Position numbers and translations under genes: made by a program
The notes under the pieces: model-generated
The model's database searches: none
What the model saw: only the letters and a program-made list of their open reading frames with translations
What the model was told of the DNA's origin: nothing
Source: Sulfobacillus benefaciens
GTDB lineage: Bacteria > Bacillota > Sulfobacillia > Sulfobacillales > Sulfobacillaceae
NCBI GenBank assembly: GCA_003023725.1
Contig: PXYT01000001.1
Coordinates: forward strand, 251,124-310,752
Direction: 5' to 3'
DNA: 59,629 bases
Part shown: positions 41,444 to 49,547 of the stretch, piece by piece
Numbering within the stretch: position 1 is the first letter of the stretch
Layout of the letters: the number at the start of each line of letters is the position of its first letter

Positions 41444-42227
41444 TGCCAAAATTCCGAACCGCGTCCGCCATGATATCGCGGGGGCCCACCATTCCAAACC
41501 ACAGCTTCCATGACATCGCGGCTTGGTCAATGAGAAGGGTGAGACCGTCCACCACCATGCACCCGGCTTGAGCGGCCCGCCTGATCAAATATGTGTTGTT
41601 GGGCCGATACACCCAGTCCACAACGATCGTTGATGGATCAAATTCGGGGGCAATGGGCCATGCGGTTTCTCCCATTTGGCCGATGGGTGTGGCATTGACC
41701 AGAACATCGCAACGGGGATGCTCCAGCCGGGAATTATCCCAAGGAACCCATTGGGTATGCTTCGGCACTTTGGGTTGTCTCCGGCCGAAAACCGTCACTT
41801 CATATCCCTTGGATTCCAGAGCCACAATACTGGATCGGGCCACTCCGCCCTGGCCCAAAACCCAAGCCGTACCTCCAAAACGATTGTGGGACGTCGCCGG
41901 AATCCGAGATATCAGCGCCTGCACATCCGTATTATCGCCAATCCATCCGTCGTGATCCCATACGATGGCATTTGCCGCCTGCGTTTTGGCCACCCAGTCC
42001 GAACCCGACTTCAGATTGGGAACCACCAGTTCTTTTAAGGGCCGGGTCAAATTCGCGCCCAATCCACCTAGGCCGCGAAAAGCATTTAGGCGATCCCAAA
42101 CGACCGCAGGGGCACATTGAACCGGAAGATAAAAAGCCTGTCGGCCCAGATATTTGAAAGCCGCATTGTGCATATCTGGTGACAGCGAATGATGTATGGG
42201 ATCACCAAAAACTGCGAATAGCTCCAT
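41436..42227 (-). CDS. aroE: Shikimate dehydrogenase
   Basis: NADPH-dependent reduction of 3-dehydroshikimate. The 263 residues from ATG 42227 begin ELFAVFGDPIHHSLSPDMHN with the substrate-binding SLSP serine. The catalytic lysine is in NLTRPLKELVVPNL (about 62) and the aspartate in GDNTDVQALI (about 102). The nucleotide loop is GQGGVARSSIVAL (about 125) and the family motif is LVNATPIGQMGE (about 182). The start has no recognisable ribosome site and lies about 25 bp from the end of the repeat element at 42240. A TTG at 42263, inside that element, is in frame but unlikely. Confidence 0.93.
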   Translation of the reverse strand: MELFAVFGDPIHHSLSPDMHNAAFKYLGRQAFYLPVQCAPAVVWDRLNAFRGLGGLGANLTRPLKELVVPNLKSGSDWVAKTQAANAIVWDHDGWIGDNTDVQALISRIPATSHNRFGGTAWVLGQGGVARSSIVALESKGYEVTVFGRRQPKVPKHTQWVPWDNSRLEHPRCDVLVNATPIGQMGETAWPIAPEFDPSTIVVDWVYRPNNTYLIRRAAQAGCMVVDGLTLLIDQAAMSWKLWFGMVGPRDIMADAVRNFGNE

Positions 42228-42239
42228 TTTAACTAATTG

Positions 42240-42520
42240 CGGCGCGGGAACTCCGTCCTTCAAGATCGGTGGTGAGGAGCGCCGCTTCCTCCCTTCTTAA
42301 GCCCTCACAGGCCGTTTTGTTATCTGCCAGCCGGCTCCATCATTGAAGGGTGCGACGGTGTTCGCCGCTTGTCTACGGGTTGAACGTTCTCGCTTTTTTG
42401 CCGTTGACTTTTCTTCCCCTCGCAATCCCGGTCTCCCCCATTTGATTTTCACCGTGGCATGACCCGAACAGACGTCCTCGTACTTCCCGTGGCGAATCAC
42501 GGCGGTGACGAGATCCCCGG
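42240..42520 (-). repeat. Dispersed element copy B upstream of aroE
   Basis: Homologous to copy A (36085-36480). The shared blocks are ACTCCGTCCTTCA (42252-42264), CTGCCAGCCG (42324-42333) and TTGAACGTTCTC (42380-42391), plus a GTGAAAAT block near 42447. Spacings are 72 and 56 bp against 62 and 55 in copy A. The end near aroE is enclosed by a perfect 7-bp GC stem, GCGGCGC (42241-42247) with GCGCCGC (42281-42287). It reads toward aroE. The rest of the gap to 42608 carries no gene I can support. Confidence 0.6.
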
Positions 42521-42608
42521 TCTGCCCAAAATAATCTTCGCTACTGGAACAAGTGCCGCACAGAGAATCCGTATTTATCGGTGAGAGTCGCCAGCCATCA
42601 CTTACCCA

Positions 42609-42971
42609 TTAATTTCCGATCTGACGCTGGAAATATTGATGCTCCTCATCCATGCCCCAGCACAGCAGAACTTCGCGAACCACGGATGTCCATGAAAAAG
42701 GGGGGAGAAAAATGCGTCGGGCCGATTCCGAACGCAACGTTCCCGACAAATCCATCACAGGAAAGCCTGCCATTTGTTCCCAGCCTATGATCATACGGCG
42801 TTCACTGGGCGTGCATTGCAACCAGTCCACTATAAGACATCTGAGCGCGTTTTGCTGCTCGCGTGTTGCCTCTTTAAACGACAGTGTCCGGATTTGATAA
42901 GGCTTCAGTAATAACCGGACTATCTCCTCCAATTCATCATGCCGCAGAATGGTGCCAACCCCGTATTCCAC
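42609..42971 (-). CDS. Hypothetical protein, 120 aa
   Basis: I recognise no family. The product begins at GTG 42971, with GAAGGGGG about 7-9 nt upstream. It has an alpha/beta look: EYGVGTILRHDELEEIVRLL, then LKPYQIRTLSFKEATREQQ, a tryptophan-rich middle (IVDWLQCTPSERRMIIGWE) and FLPPFSWTSVVREVLLCWG near the end. No signal peptide or membrane span is seen. It is 69 bp downstream of yqeG on the same strand and upstream of the element before aroE. The good ribosome site and lack of overlap support a real gene. Confidence 0.55.
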   Translation of the reverse strand: MEYGVGTILRHDELEEIVRLLLKPYQIRTLSFKEATREQQNALRCLIVDWLQCTPSERRMIIGWEQMAGFPVMDLSGTLRSESARRIFLPPFSWTSVVREVLLCWGMDEEHQYFQRQIGN

Positions 42972-43040
42972 AATAAATCCCCCTTCGTTGCTTAGGTTAA
43001 TCCTAGCCGGAGGGGATTGCGAAATATGTCGAGCCGCGTC

Positions 43041-43550
43041 TTAACGCGAAAAACTTTGCGGAATATGCGGTCTTTTTACCACATAATGCTCCAGTCGCCG
43101 TACCAATCGCGTCGTCCAATATTCATGGGCGTCGATGGGATGAACCAGAATAGTGAATAACCGAAGGCGGTTTCCCCCCAAAATATCGGTAAATACCTGA
43201 TCACCTATTACAGCGGTATTATGATTGGCTGTTCCCATGCGTTTCATGGCGATCCGAAACGAGCGCCGGCGTGGCTTTGCAGCTTTGGGAATGGCCATGA
43301 CTCCAACCTGTTCGGCGAACTGATCCACACGTTCCGTCAAATTGTTGGATACTATGCACATCTTAAATCCTTGATTGCGAACCGCCTGGAACCAGGCCTT
43401 GAGTTCATGGCTTAACTCGGGACGGTTCCATCCAACCAGCGTATTGTCCAAGTCCATTATCAGTCCTCGTACACCCCGAGCATGCAGGCGGTTCAGGTCC
43501 AGTTCAAAAATAGAGGTGAGAAAAAGACGAGGCTGAAACAATTTTATCAT
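43041..43550 (-). CDS. yqeG: YqeG family HAD IIIA-type phosphatase
   Basis: Cytoplasmic HAD-superfamily phosphatase. Motif I is the DxD in GLIMDLDNTLVGW (about 30-42), motif II the asparagine run CIVSNNLTERV (about 65), a lysine in KAAKPRRRSFRIAMKRMG, and motif III VIGDQVFTDILGGNRL (about 113). The 169-residue length is typical. In Bacillus yqeG precedes yqeH and aroE in one operon; here aroE follows after a hypothetical gene and the repeat, so the synteny is partly kept. The substrate is not established. Start ATG 43550 follows GGGGGAC. Confidence 0.93.
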   Translation of the reverse strand: MIKLFQPRLFLTSIFELDLNRLHARGVRGLIMDLDNTLVGWNRPELSHELKAWFQAVRNQGFKMCIVSNNLTERVDQFAEQVGVMAIPKAAKPRRRSFRIAMKRMGTANHNTAVIGDQVFTDILGGNRLRLFTILVHPIDAHEYWTTRLVRRLEHYVVKRPHIPQSFSR

Positions 43551-43923
43551 CCACTGTCCCCCTTTCCCCTATTTTCATTCAGTATACCATGGTCTATTCC
43601 GTCATAACATCCGGGAAGTCATCGTATTCCCCCCTTAGACAAATTACGCTTCGTTCTGGCTTTGAGGATTTGATATTTGAGGATTTGATAGGAGGGGGTT
43701 TGTGAACAGGGATTGGTCTAAGATCCCCCGTGCTTGCTGCAATATGTCGGAGTACTCCCTACCCAATACGTCTGGTCACAGCCAACTGACGGACCGCCAT
43801 CTCGTTGACAAGACCCCGAAGATCACCATGCGTTGCACACGGGTTAGCCCTCATCTTAATCATAATGCCTGGGGAGGCTCATCATAAAGAGCCATGTCAG
43901 AATCAGAAAAAGTCCTTGACCTG
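43551..43923. other. Intergenic region between yqeG and the suf operon
   Basis: Divergent spacer of about 370 bp. A GTG at 43702 preceded by AGGAGGGGG opens a 61-codon frame to 43887, but its composition and lack of similarity do not support a protein. A nine-base stretch of GAGGATTTGATA is repeated in tandem at about 43663-43690. No terminator or RNA gene is recognised. Confidence 0.4.
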
Positions 43924-43977
43924 TTGACTTTTACAACAAGTGGAATACACTGATTATAAATACTGAGTAATTTACTC
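43924..43977 (+). promoter_or_regulatory. suf operon promoter with operator-like dyad
   Basis: TTGACT (43924-43929), 16 bp, TACACT (43946-43951) forms a sigma-A promoter. GAGTAA-T-TTACTC (43965-43977) is a perfect 13-bp dyad placed about +7 to +20 relative to the expected start, where a bound repressor would block transcription. SUF operons are often controlled by Rrf2-type (IscR/SufR) regulators; the regulator here is not in the window. Confidence 0.55.
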
Positions 43978-44000
43978 GGAAATGAAGCAGGAGGTGTCTC

Positions 44001-44768
44001 ATGCCAGCACCAGTTCTCGAAATCAAGGATTTACACGTAAGCATCGACGACAAGCCTATTCTGAAAGGCGTTAACCTCACGGTTAAGGGCGGTGAATTTC
44101 ATGCCGTCATGGGTCCAAACGGCACCGGAAAAACGTCTCTGGCTCAAACGTTAATGGGTCATCCACGTTATCAAGTCACACGGGGGGAAGTCTTATTGGA
44201 CGGCCAGGATGTCTTGAAGATGAAGACGGACATTCGCGCCAAGGCAGGCTTATTCCTGGCCATGCAATACCCCAGTGAAATATCGGGGGTCACGACAGCA
44301 AACTTCCTGCGCACCGCCATTAACGCCAGACGGGGAGAGGGCAACCAGATCTCTCTTAAAGAGTTCCGAGACAAACTGGATGAAACGATGCGCTTTTTGG
44401 ACATGGATCCCAAATTCGCCAACCGTTATGTTAACGAAGGATTTTCCGGTGGAGAGAAAAAGCGCAACGAAATTTTACAGATGCTTATGCTGGAACCCCG
44501 TATAGCCATTCTCGATGAGATTGACTCCGGATTGGACATCGACGCGATCAAAGTCGTGGCCAAAGGAGTCCAGTCCTTGCGCAGTCCTGACTTCGGCGTC
44601 CTGTTAATTACCCATTACCAGAGAATATTGTCTTATTTGAAACCCGACGTGGTGCACATTATGATCGACGGGCGCGTGGTCAAATCGGGAGACTTCCACT
44701 TGGCAGAGGAAATGGAAGTCAAAGGTTATGAATGGGTCCGAAACGAATTACTTAATCAGGTACCGTAA
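44001..44768 (+). CDS. sufC: Fe-S cluster assembly ATPase SufC
   Basis: Cytoplasmic ABC-type ATPase of the SufBCD scaffold for iron-sulfur cluster assembly. The 255 residues have Walker A MGPNGTGKTSLAQTLMG (about 34-50), signature FSGGEKKRNEILQML (about 150), where the usual signature is varied as in SufC, and Walker B RIAILDEIDSGLDIDA (about 168). RBS AGGAGGTG precedes ATG 44001. It is the first gene of sufC-D-S-U-B-Rieske. Confidence 0.97.
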   Translation: MPAPVLEIKDLHVSIDDKPILKGVNLTVKGGEFHAVMGPNGTGKTSLAQTLMGHPRYQVTRGEVLLDGQDVLKMKTDIRAKAGLFLAMQYPSEISGVTTANFLRTAINARRGEGNQISLKEFRDKLDETMRFLDMDPKFANRYVNEGFSGGEKKRNEILQMLMLEPRIAILDEIDSGLDIDAIKVVAKGVQSLRSPDFGVLLITHYQRILSYLKPDVVHIMIDGRVVKSGDFHLAEEMEVKGYEWVRNELLNQVP

Positions 44769-44778
44769 GGAGGCTCCC

Positions 44779-46068
44779 ATGAATATGTCGACCGATGTGA
44801 ACTGGCTCGAGAACGTTCGTTCTTTAACATTAGACCGGCAAGAGGAGCCTCAATGGCTTCGGAACTGGCGTTTGTCGTTCTTGGACAATCTTTCGGATTA
44901 TGCCTGGCCCAAGAGGCAAAAAACACCTCTCCGGGAACGGCAACTGGACCAAATACCTTTGACCGAAGAATTCCGTGATACTTCAGTACCGCTAGCCGAC
45001 CTGCACTCCATCGAGTCTCCCCTTCATGTGGTGTTTGCCAATGACCGGGTGGTGGAACAAGGCGTAAGTCCCGAGGCCCAAGAACGAGGGCTGGTCATCC
45101 TGAGTTTGCGGCAAGCGGCCACCCAGTATGAACTGGATCTAAAAGAGTGGCTGGGTCAAATCGTCTCTGCGCCGCTCAACAAGGCGGAGGCCCTCAATGC
45201 GGGTTTATGGGATCATGGATTGTTCATAAAAGTGCCGGATGGCGTCGACATTCAGGATCCGCTGCTTGTCCTTCATTACGGCCATTTCGACAATGAGGTA
45301 ACCAGCTTGTTTCCCCGTACCTTGATCATCGCCGGCATCAATAGCCGGATTACCGTTATTGAGCGGTATATTTCGAATGACTTTGAAGGGAAGTCCTTGT
45401 TTTCGAATGTGGTCGAAATTATGGCAAAGGAAGGAGCGCAGGTTCATTATGGATCAGTCCAAAATCTGTCCAATCATACCGAAGTTTTTGTTACCCGGTC
45501 TGCCGTGGTCAACAAGGATGCCCACGTCGACTGGAACATTGGAGAGTTCGGCGGCAACGTCACCATAGCCCGTGACCACACGCGTCTGGCAGAAGCGGGG
45601 GCACAGAGCGCTCATACTATGGTTTTTTTCGGTTCGGGACACCAGCGACAGGACTTTGACACAGAGATTATACATGGTGCCCCCTATTCGACGAGCCGGA
45701 TTACGGCCAAAGGCGTAATGAAAGACAAGGGCCGCAGTGCATTTCACGGAATAACCAATATCGAACATGGTGCGGTTCGCTCTGATGGACGGCAGAAAGA
45801 GCAAACCCTGATGTTGTCCGATCAGTCTCGGGCGGATGCGGTGCCCTCGCTGCTGATTAACGATAATGATGTTTACGCCGCCCATTCAGCCAGTGCCGGG
45901 CCGATTGATCAGCTCGCTCTCTTCTACCTTATGGCACGCGGTCTTTCGGAAGAAGAAGCAACGCGTCTGTATGTCCATGGCTTTCTGGCACCGGTGGTGG
46001 ATGCCATTCCGGGGTTGATTCTCCGTAATTCAGTATGGGAATCCGTAGAAAGGAAGTTAAGGGCATGA
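44779..46068 (+). CDS. sufD: Fe-S cluster assembly protein SufD
   Basis: Beta-helix partner of SufB in the SufBC2D scaffold. The 429 residues start at ATG 44779 (AAGGAGG upstream). The conserved core includes SRITVIERYIS, NVTIARDHTRLAEAGAQS, the HGAPYSTSRITAKGVMKDKG block (about 300) and the C-terminal LSDQSRADAVPSLLINDNDV, followed by AAHSASAGPIDQLALFYLMA, the SufB/SufD signature with the conserved histidine. ARGLSEEEATRLYVHGFL ends the core. It overlaps sufS by 4 bp. Confidence 0.96.
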   Translation: MNMSTDVNWLENVRSLTLDRQEEPQWLRNWRLSFLDNLSDYAWPKRQKTPLRERQLDQIPLTEEFRDTSVPLADLHSIESPLHVVFANDRVVEQGVSPEAQERGLVILSLRQAATQYELDLKEWLGQIVSAPLNKAEALNAGLWDHGLFIKVPDGVDIQDPLLVLHYGHFDNEVTSLFPRTLIIAGINSRITVIERYISNDFEGKSLFSNVVEIMAKEGAQVHYGSVQNLSNHTEVFVTRSAVVNKDAHVDWNIGEFGGNVTIARDHTRLAEAGAQSAHTMVFFGSGHQRQDFDTEIIHGAPYSTSRITAKGVMKDKGRSAFHGITNIEHGAVRSDGRQKEQTLMLSDQSRADAVPSLLINDNDVYAAHSASAGPIDQLALFYLMARGLSEEEATRLYVHGFLAPVVDAIPGLILRNSVWESVERKLRA

Positions 46069-47288
46069 TCACGGAATTGGTTGATATCACAGGGGACTTT
46101 CCGATACTCAAGCGGCAGATTAACGGACATCGGCTGGTGTATCTCGATTCCGCCGCAACATCCCAAAAGCCGCAAAGTGTGATTGACCGTGTCGTACGGT
46201 ACTACGAAACCTCGAATGCCAACGTCTTGCGAAGTGTGCACACTTTGGCGGAAGAATCCACGGTGGCAATGGAAGAGGCTCGAGAAAAGATTGCCCGCTT
46301 CATTCACGCTAATTCCTCCCGCGAGGTGATTTTTACCCGGGGAACCACCGAAAGCCTCAATACTATTGCTCGGGCTTGGGGCGACAAATTTTTGGAAGCC
46401 GGGGATGAAATCGTCCTCTCCCCAATGGAGCACCATTCCAACCTCATTCCGTGGCAGCAGCTGGCCAAGAGAGTCGGAGCACATTTACGATTCATCGACC
46501 TCAATGGGGATGGAACCATTGCCGTCGATGCGGTAAAGAAACAAATTAACAACCGGACCCGGATTGTGAGTTTGTCAGCCGTATCCAATGTGCTGGGAAC
46601 GATCAATCCCATAGCCGACGTGGCCAAACTGGCGCACGAGGTGGGAGCCGTTATGGTAGTTGATGGCGCCCAGTCTGTTCCGCATCAGCCCACGGATGTT
46701 CAGAAGTGGGACATAGATTTTCTCGCCTTTTCCGGCCATAAAATGTTAGGCCCTACCGGTATTGGCATTTTATGGGGACGAGAAGCCTTGTTGGAAGCGG
46801 CCGACCCGGTAATATTTGGGGGAGAAATGATTGCCTATGTGGACCAGGATGACGCCACCTGGGCTGAACTTCCCGCGAAGTTTGAAGGGGGAACACCTCA
46901 TATTGCCGGAGCCATTGGTCTAGGTGCCGCTGTCGATTATCTGAGTGACATCGGAATGTCCCGGATTGAAGAACACAGCCGGGTTCTGGCAGAAGAGGCA
47001 TATCGAAGACTGGCCAATTTACCCGGAGTTGTAGTCTACGGCCCTGCCTATCCGCGAACCAGCGTAGTGGCCTTTAACATTGCAGGAATCCACCCTCATG
47101 ACGTATCACAGGTGCTTGATGCGCACGGAATCGCGATCCGCGCCGGCCATCATTGCGCTCAGCCCCTGATGCATTGGCTGGACGTGGGTGCGACGGCACG
47201 TGCCAGTTTCTATCTTTACAACAGTGATCGGGACATTGATGCTCTTGTGGACGCGATTGAGGCGACAAAGGGGTACTTTAAGCGATGA
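46065..47288 (+). CDS. sufS: Cysteine desulfurase SufS
   Basis: PLP enzyme that removes sulfur from cysteine and hands it to SufU. The 407 residues start at ATG 46065 (AGGAAG upstream). The PLP lysine is in LAFSGHKMLGPTGIGILWG (about 225), VDGAQSVPHQP binds the cofactor, and the active-site cysteine is in IRAGHHCAQPLMHWLDVG (about 365) as in group II desulfurases. The stop overlaps the sufU start. Confidence 0.97.
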   Translation: MITELVDITGDFPILKRQINGHRLVYLDSAATSQKPQSVIDRVVRYYETSNANVLRSVHTLAEESTVAMEEAREKIARFIHANSSREVIFTRGTTESLNTIARAWGDKFLEAGDEIVLSPMEHHSNLIPWQQLAKRVGAHLRFIDLNGDGTIAVDAVKKQINNRTRIVSLSAVSNVLGTINPIADVAKLAHEVGAVMVVDGAQSVPHQPTDVQKWDIDFLAFSGHKMLGPTGIGILWGREALLEAADPVIFGGEMIAYVDQDDATWAELPAKFEGGTPHIAGAIGLGAAVDYLSDIGMSRIEEHSRVLAEEAYRRLANLPGVVVYGPAYPRTSVVAFNIAGIHPHDVSQVLDAHGIAIRAGHHCAQPLMHWLDVGATARASFYLYNSDRDIDALVDAIEATKGYFKR

Positions 47289-47707
47289 ATCTTGACGACA
47301 TCTACCGTGAAACAATCTTGGACCATAACCAATCGCCAAGAAATTACGGACATTTGGATCACCCAACGAAAAGTGTCGGACTACTGAACCCAACCTGCGG
47401 CGATCAAATTCAGTTGGAACTGAGTGTACAGGAAGGAAGAATCCAGGACATCCGCTTCAGCGGCCAGGGGTGTTCGATTAGTATGGCATCGGCGTCCATG
47501 TTGACGGAAGCTATCAAAGGCAGGACCGTGGAGGAGGCTCTCTCACTCACGGCGAATTTCAAGATTTTCGTCACCGGTGGAAAATCATCCGTTTCTTTAG
47601 GGGATTTGGAGGCACTGCACGGCGTATCTCAATTTCCTAGCCGCGTGAAATGTGCAACATTGGCGCATAATGCCTTTGAGAAGGCTATGACTGATTCTTC
47701 GGTCTGA
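47285..47707 (+). CDS. sufU: Zinc-dependent sulfurtransferase SufU
   Basis: Accepts persulfide sulfur from SufS and passes it to SufBCD in Firmicutes, using a bound zinc for ligand swapping. The 140 residues keep [12 protein letters not shown] (Cys and Asp zinc ligands, about 36-47), the [14 protein letters not shown] (second Cys) and the C-terminal [16 protein letters not shown] (third Cys). The extra loop that distinguishes SufU from IscU is present around residues 85-105. A 95-bp purine-rich spacer with a CCGTCC/GGACGG stem separates it from sufB. Confidence 0.95.
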   Translation: MNLDDIYRETILDHNQSPRNYGHLDHPTKSVGLLNPTCGDQIQLELSVQEGRIQDIRFSGQGCSISMASASMLTEAIKGRTVEEALSLTANFKIFVTGGKSSVSLGDLEALHGVSQFPSRVKCATLAHNAFEKAMTDSSV

Positions 47708-47802
47708 GCTTCCCGTCCCAGAGAAAGAGAAAGGACGGAACAAAGACACAGAAAGAATCAATACTATGGACTCAAAAGTTCGTCGAGGAGGGACTTCAAT
47801 CA

Positions 47803-49203
47803 ATGGCAAGTAAACCGACTATCATCAACGAAGACTATCAGTACGGGTTCAACGATGGAGACGTAGGGGTTCTAAAGTTTGCGCGGGGACTACGACGGGA
47901 GACTGTCGAGGAAATTTCCCGAATCAAGCAAGAACCAAAGTGGATGCTGGACCTTCGTCTGCATGCTCTGGACGTTTTTTACCAGAAACCCATGCCGAAT
48001 TGGGGAGCTAACCTTCATCACCTGAACTTTGATGACATTATTTACTACGTCAAGCCATCGGAAAATCAGGGACGAACCTGGGATGACGTGCCCCAAGCCA
48101 TCAAGGACACCTTTGAACGTTTAGGAATCCCGGAGGCCGAAAGAAAATTTCTAGCCGGCGTTTCCGCTCAATACGAGTCAGAAGTGGTTTATCATTCCAT
48201 TCGCAAGGACTTGGAAGAAAAGGGTATTATATTCCTTGACACCGACTCGGCTCTTCGCGAATATCCGGAATTGGTGCGCGAGTATTTTGGTACAATCATT
48301 CCCGCTGAGGACAACAAGTTTGCCGCGCTCAATACTGCCGTGTGGTCTGGTGGGTCTTTTGTATATATTCCCAAAGGGGTTAAAACCGACATTCCCCTAC
48401 AGGCATACTTCCGGATAAATTCCGAGAATATGGGCCAGTTTGAGCGCACCTTAATCATTGCTGAAGACGACTCCTTTGGGCATTACGTGGAAGGTTGTAC
48501 AGCGCCCAGCTACAACTCCGAGTCACTGCATTCCGCGGTTGTGGAAATCATCGTCAAAGACAACGCCCGTATGCGGTATACCACCGTGCAGAACTGGGCT
48601 TCCAACGTCTACAATTTAGTCACCAAGCGTGCTGTTGCCCACAAAAATGCCACCATGGAATGGGTCGACGGGAATATTGGATCCAAAGCGACGATGAAGT
48701 ATCCGTCCGTTTATCTCATGGGTGAAGGGGCAAAGGGCAGCGTACTTTCCATTGCGGTGGCGGGACGCAATCAGCATCAGGACACCGGAGCTAAAATGAT
48801 TCACATGGCTCCCAATACGACCTCAACTATTGTCTCCAAATCCATTAGTCAACACGGGGGCAAAACCACCTATCGCGGCTTGGTTCATTTCGATAAGACG
48901 GCCATCGGGGCAAAGTCAAACGTCAAGTGCGACACGCTGTTGATGGACAACACATCAGTCAATGACACCCTGCCCTATAGCGAGGTCGAAACGAGTCATG
49001 CACAAATGGAGCATGAGGCAACGGTCACTAAAGTCAGTGAAGAGCAACTCTTCTATCTGCAAGCCCGCGGCTTAAACGAAGAAGAGGCTACACGGCTCAT
49101 TATTCTTGGGTTTATCGAACCCTTTACACGCGAATTGCCCATGGAATTTGCCGTGGAAATGAACCGCCTCATCAAGTTTGAGATGGAAGGAGCCATTGGG
49201 TAA
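47803..49203 (+). CDS. sufB: Fe-S cluster assembly protein SufB
   Basis: Main scaffold subunit that assembles and holds the cluster. The 466 residues fit the family. [19 protein letters not shown] opens the protein. [37 protein letters not shown], the C-terminal catalytic [17 protein letters not shown] (with the conserved Cys, about 375-391) and [20 protein letters not shown] (conserved Glu/His) are all present. GAGGAGG precedes ATG 47803. Confidence 0.97.
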   Translation: MASKPTIINEDYQYGFNDGDVGVLKFARGLRRETVEEISRIKQEPKWMLDLRLHALDVFYQKPMPNWGANLHHLNFDDIIYYVKPSENQGRTWDDVPQAIKDTFERLGIPEAERKFLAGVSAQYESEVVYHSIRKDLEEKGIIFLDTDSALREYPELVREYFGTIIPAEDNKFAALNTAVWSGGSFVYIPKGVKTDIPLQAYFRINSENMGQFERTLIIAEDDSFGHYVEGCTAPSYNSESLHSAVVEIIVKDNARMRYTTVQNWASNVYNLVTKRAVAHKNATMEWVDGNIGSKATMKYPSVYLMGEGAKGSVLSIAVAGRNQHQDTGAKMIHMAPNTTSTIVSKSISQHGGKTTYRGLVHFDKTAIGAKSNVKCDTLLMDNTSVNDTLPYSEVETSHAQMEHEATVTKVSEEQLFYLQARGLNEEEATRLIILGFIEPFTRELPMEFAVEMNRLIKFEMEGAIG

Positions 49204-49205
49204 AA

Positions 49206-49523
49206 TTGGCACAATGGGTTCGCGTCGCTTCGGTTGATGAACTCAAGCAGCAAAATCCGCTGTTGGTCGTTCTGGACGATGAAGATATTGCCCTGTACCG
49301 GGTTAAAGACCAGTATTTTGCCACGGATGATTTGTGCTCCCATGCCGAAGCGTCATTGTCTGAGGGGGATCTCAAGGGATTCTTGATTCATTGTCCGCGC
49401 CATGGGGGCCAATTTGATGTTCGGACCGGTGAAGCCCGGCATTTTCCCGCCTATACCCCGATCCGGACGTTTCCGGTGAAAGCGGAAGGCAACGAGATTT
49501 TTATTGAGATAGAACAAGACTAG
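49206..49523 (+). CDS. Rieske-type [2Fe-2S] ferredoxin
   Basis: A 105-residue soluble Rieske protein. Cluster ligands are CSHAEASL (Cys-x-His, about 46-48) and CPRHGGQFD (Cys-x2-His, about 64-67), with the typical downstream TGEARHFPAYTPIRTFPVK. Related to NirD/non-heme oxygenase ferredoxin subunits (BphF-like). It starts at TTG 49206, 2 bp after sufB, with a weak ribosome site, suggesting coupling. In several suf operons a Rieske gene is the last gene, perhaps donating electrons for assembly; its role is not established. Confidence 0.92.
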   Translation: MAQWVRVASVDELKQQNPLLVVLDDEDIALYRVKDQYFATDDLCSHAEASLSEGDLKGFLIHCPRHGGQFDVRTGEARHFPAYTPIRTFPVKAEGNEIFIEIEQD

Positions 49524-49547
49524 GCGAAGTAACCGCCTAGTCTTGTT
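49513..49547. terminator. Bidirectional terminator between suf operon and PLP enzyme
   Basis: AACAAGACTAGGCG (49513-49526) pairs perfectly with CGCCTAGTCTTGTT (49534-49547) over a 7-nt loop, a 14-bp stem. It spans the last codons of both convergent genes. The U-tract is short on either strand, but the stem is very stable. Confidence 0.75.

Noticed and set aside
43702-43887. 61-codon + strand frame with AGGAGGGGG before a GTG
   Set aside because: Composition is not protein-like, no family is recognised, and it lies in the upstream region of the suf operon.
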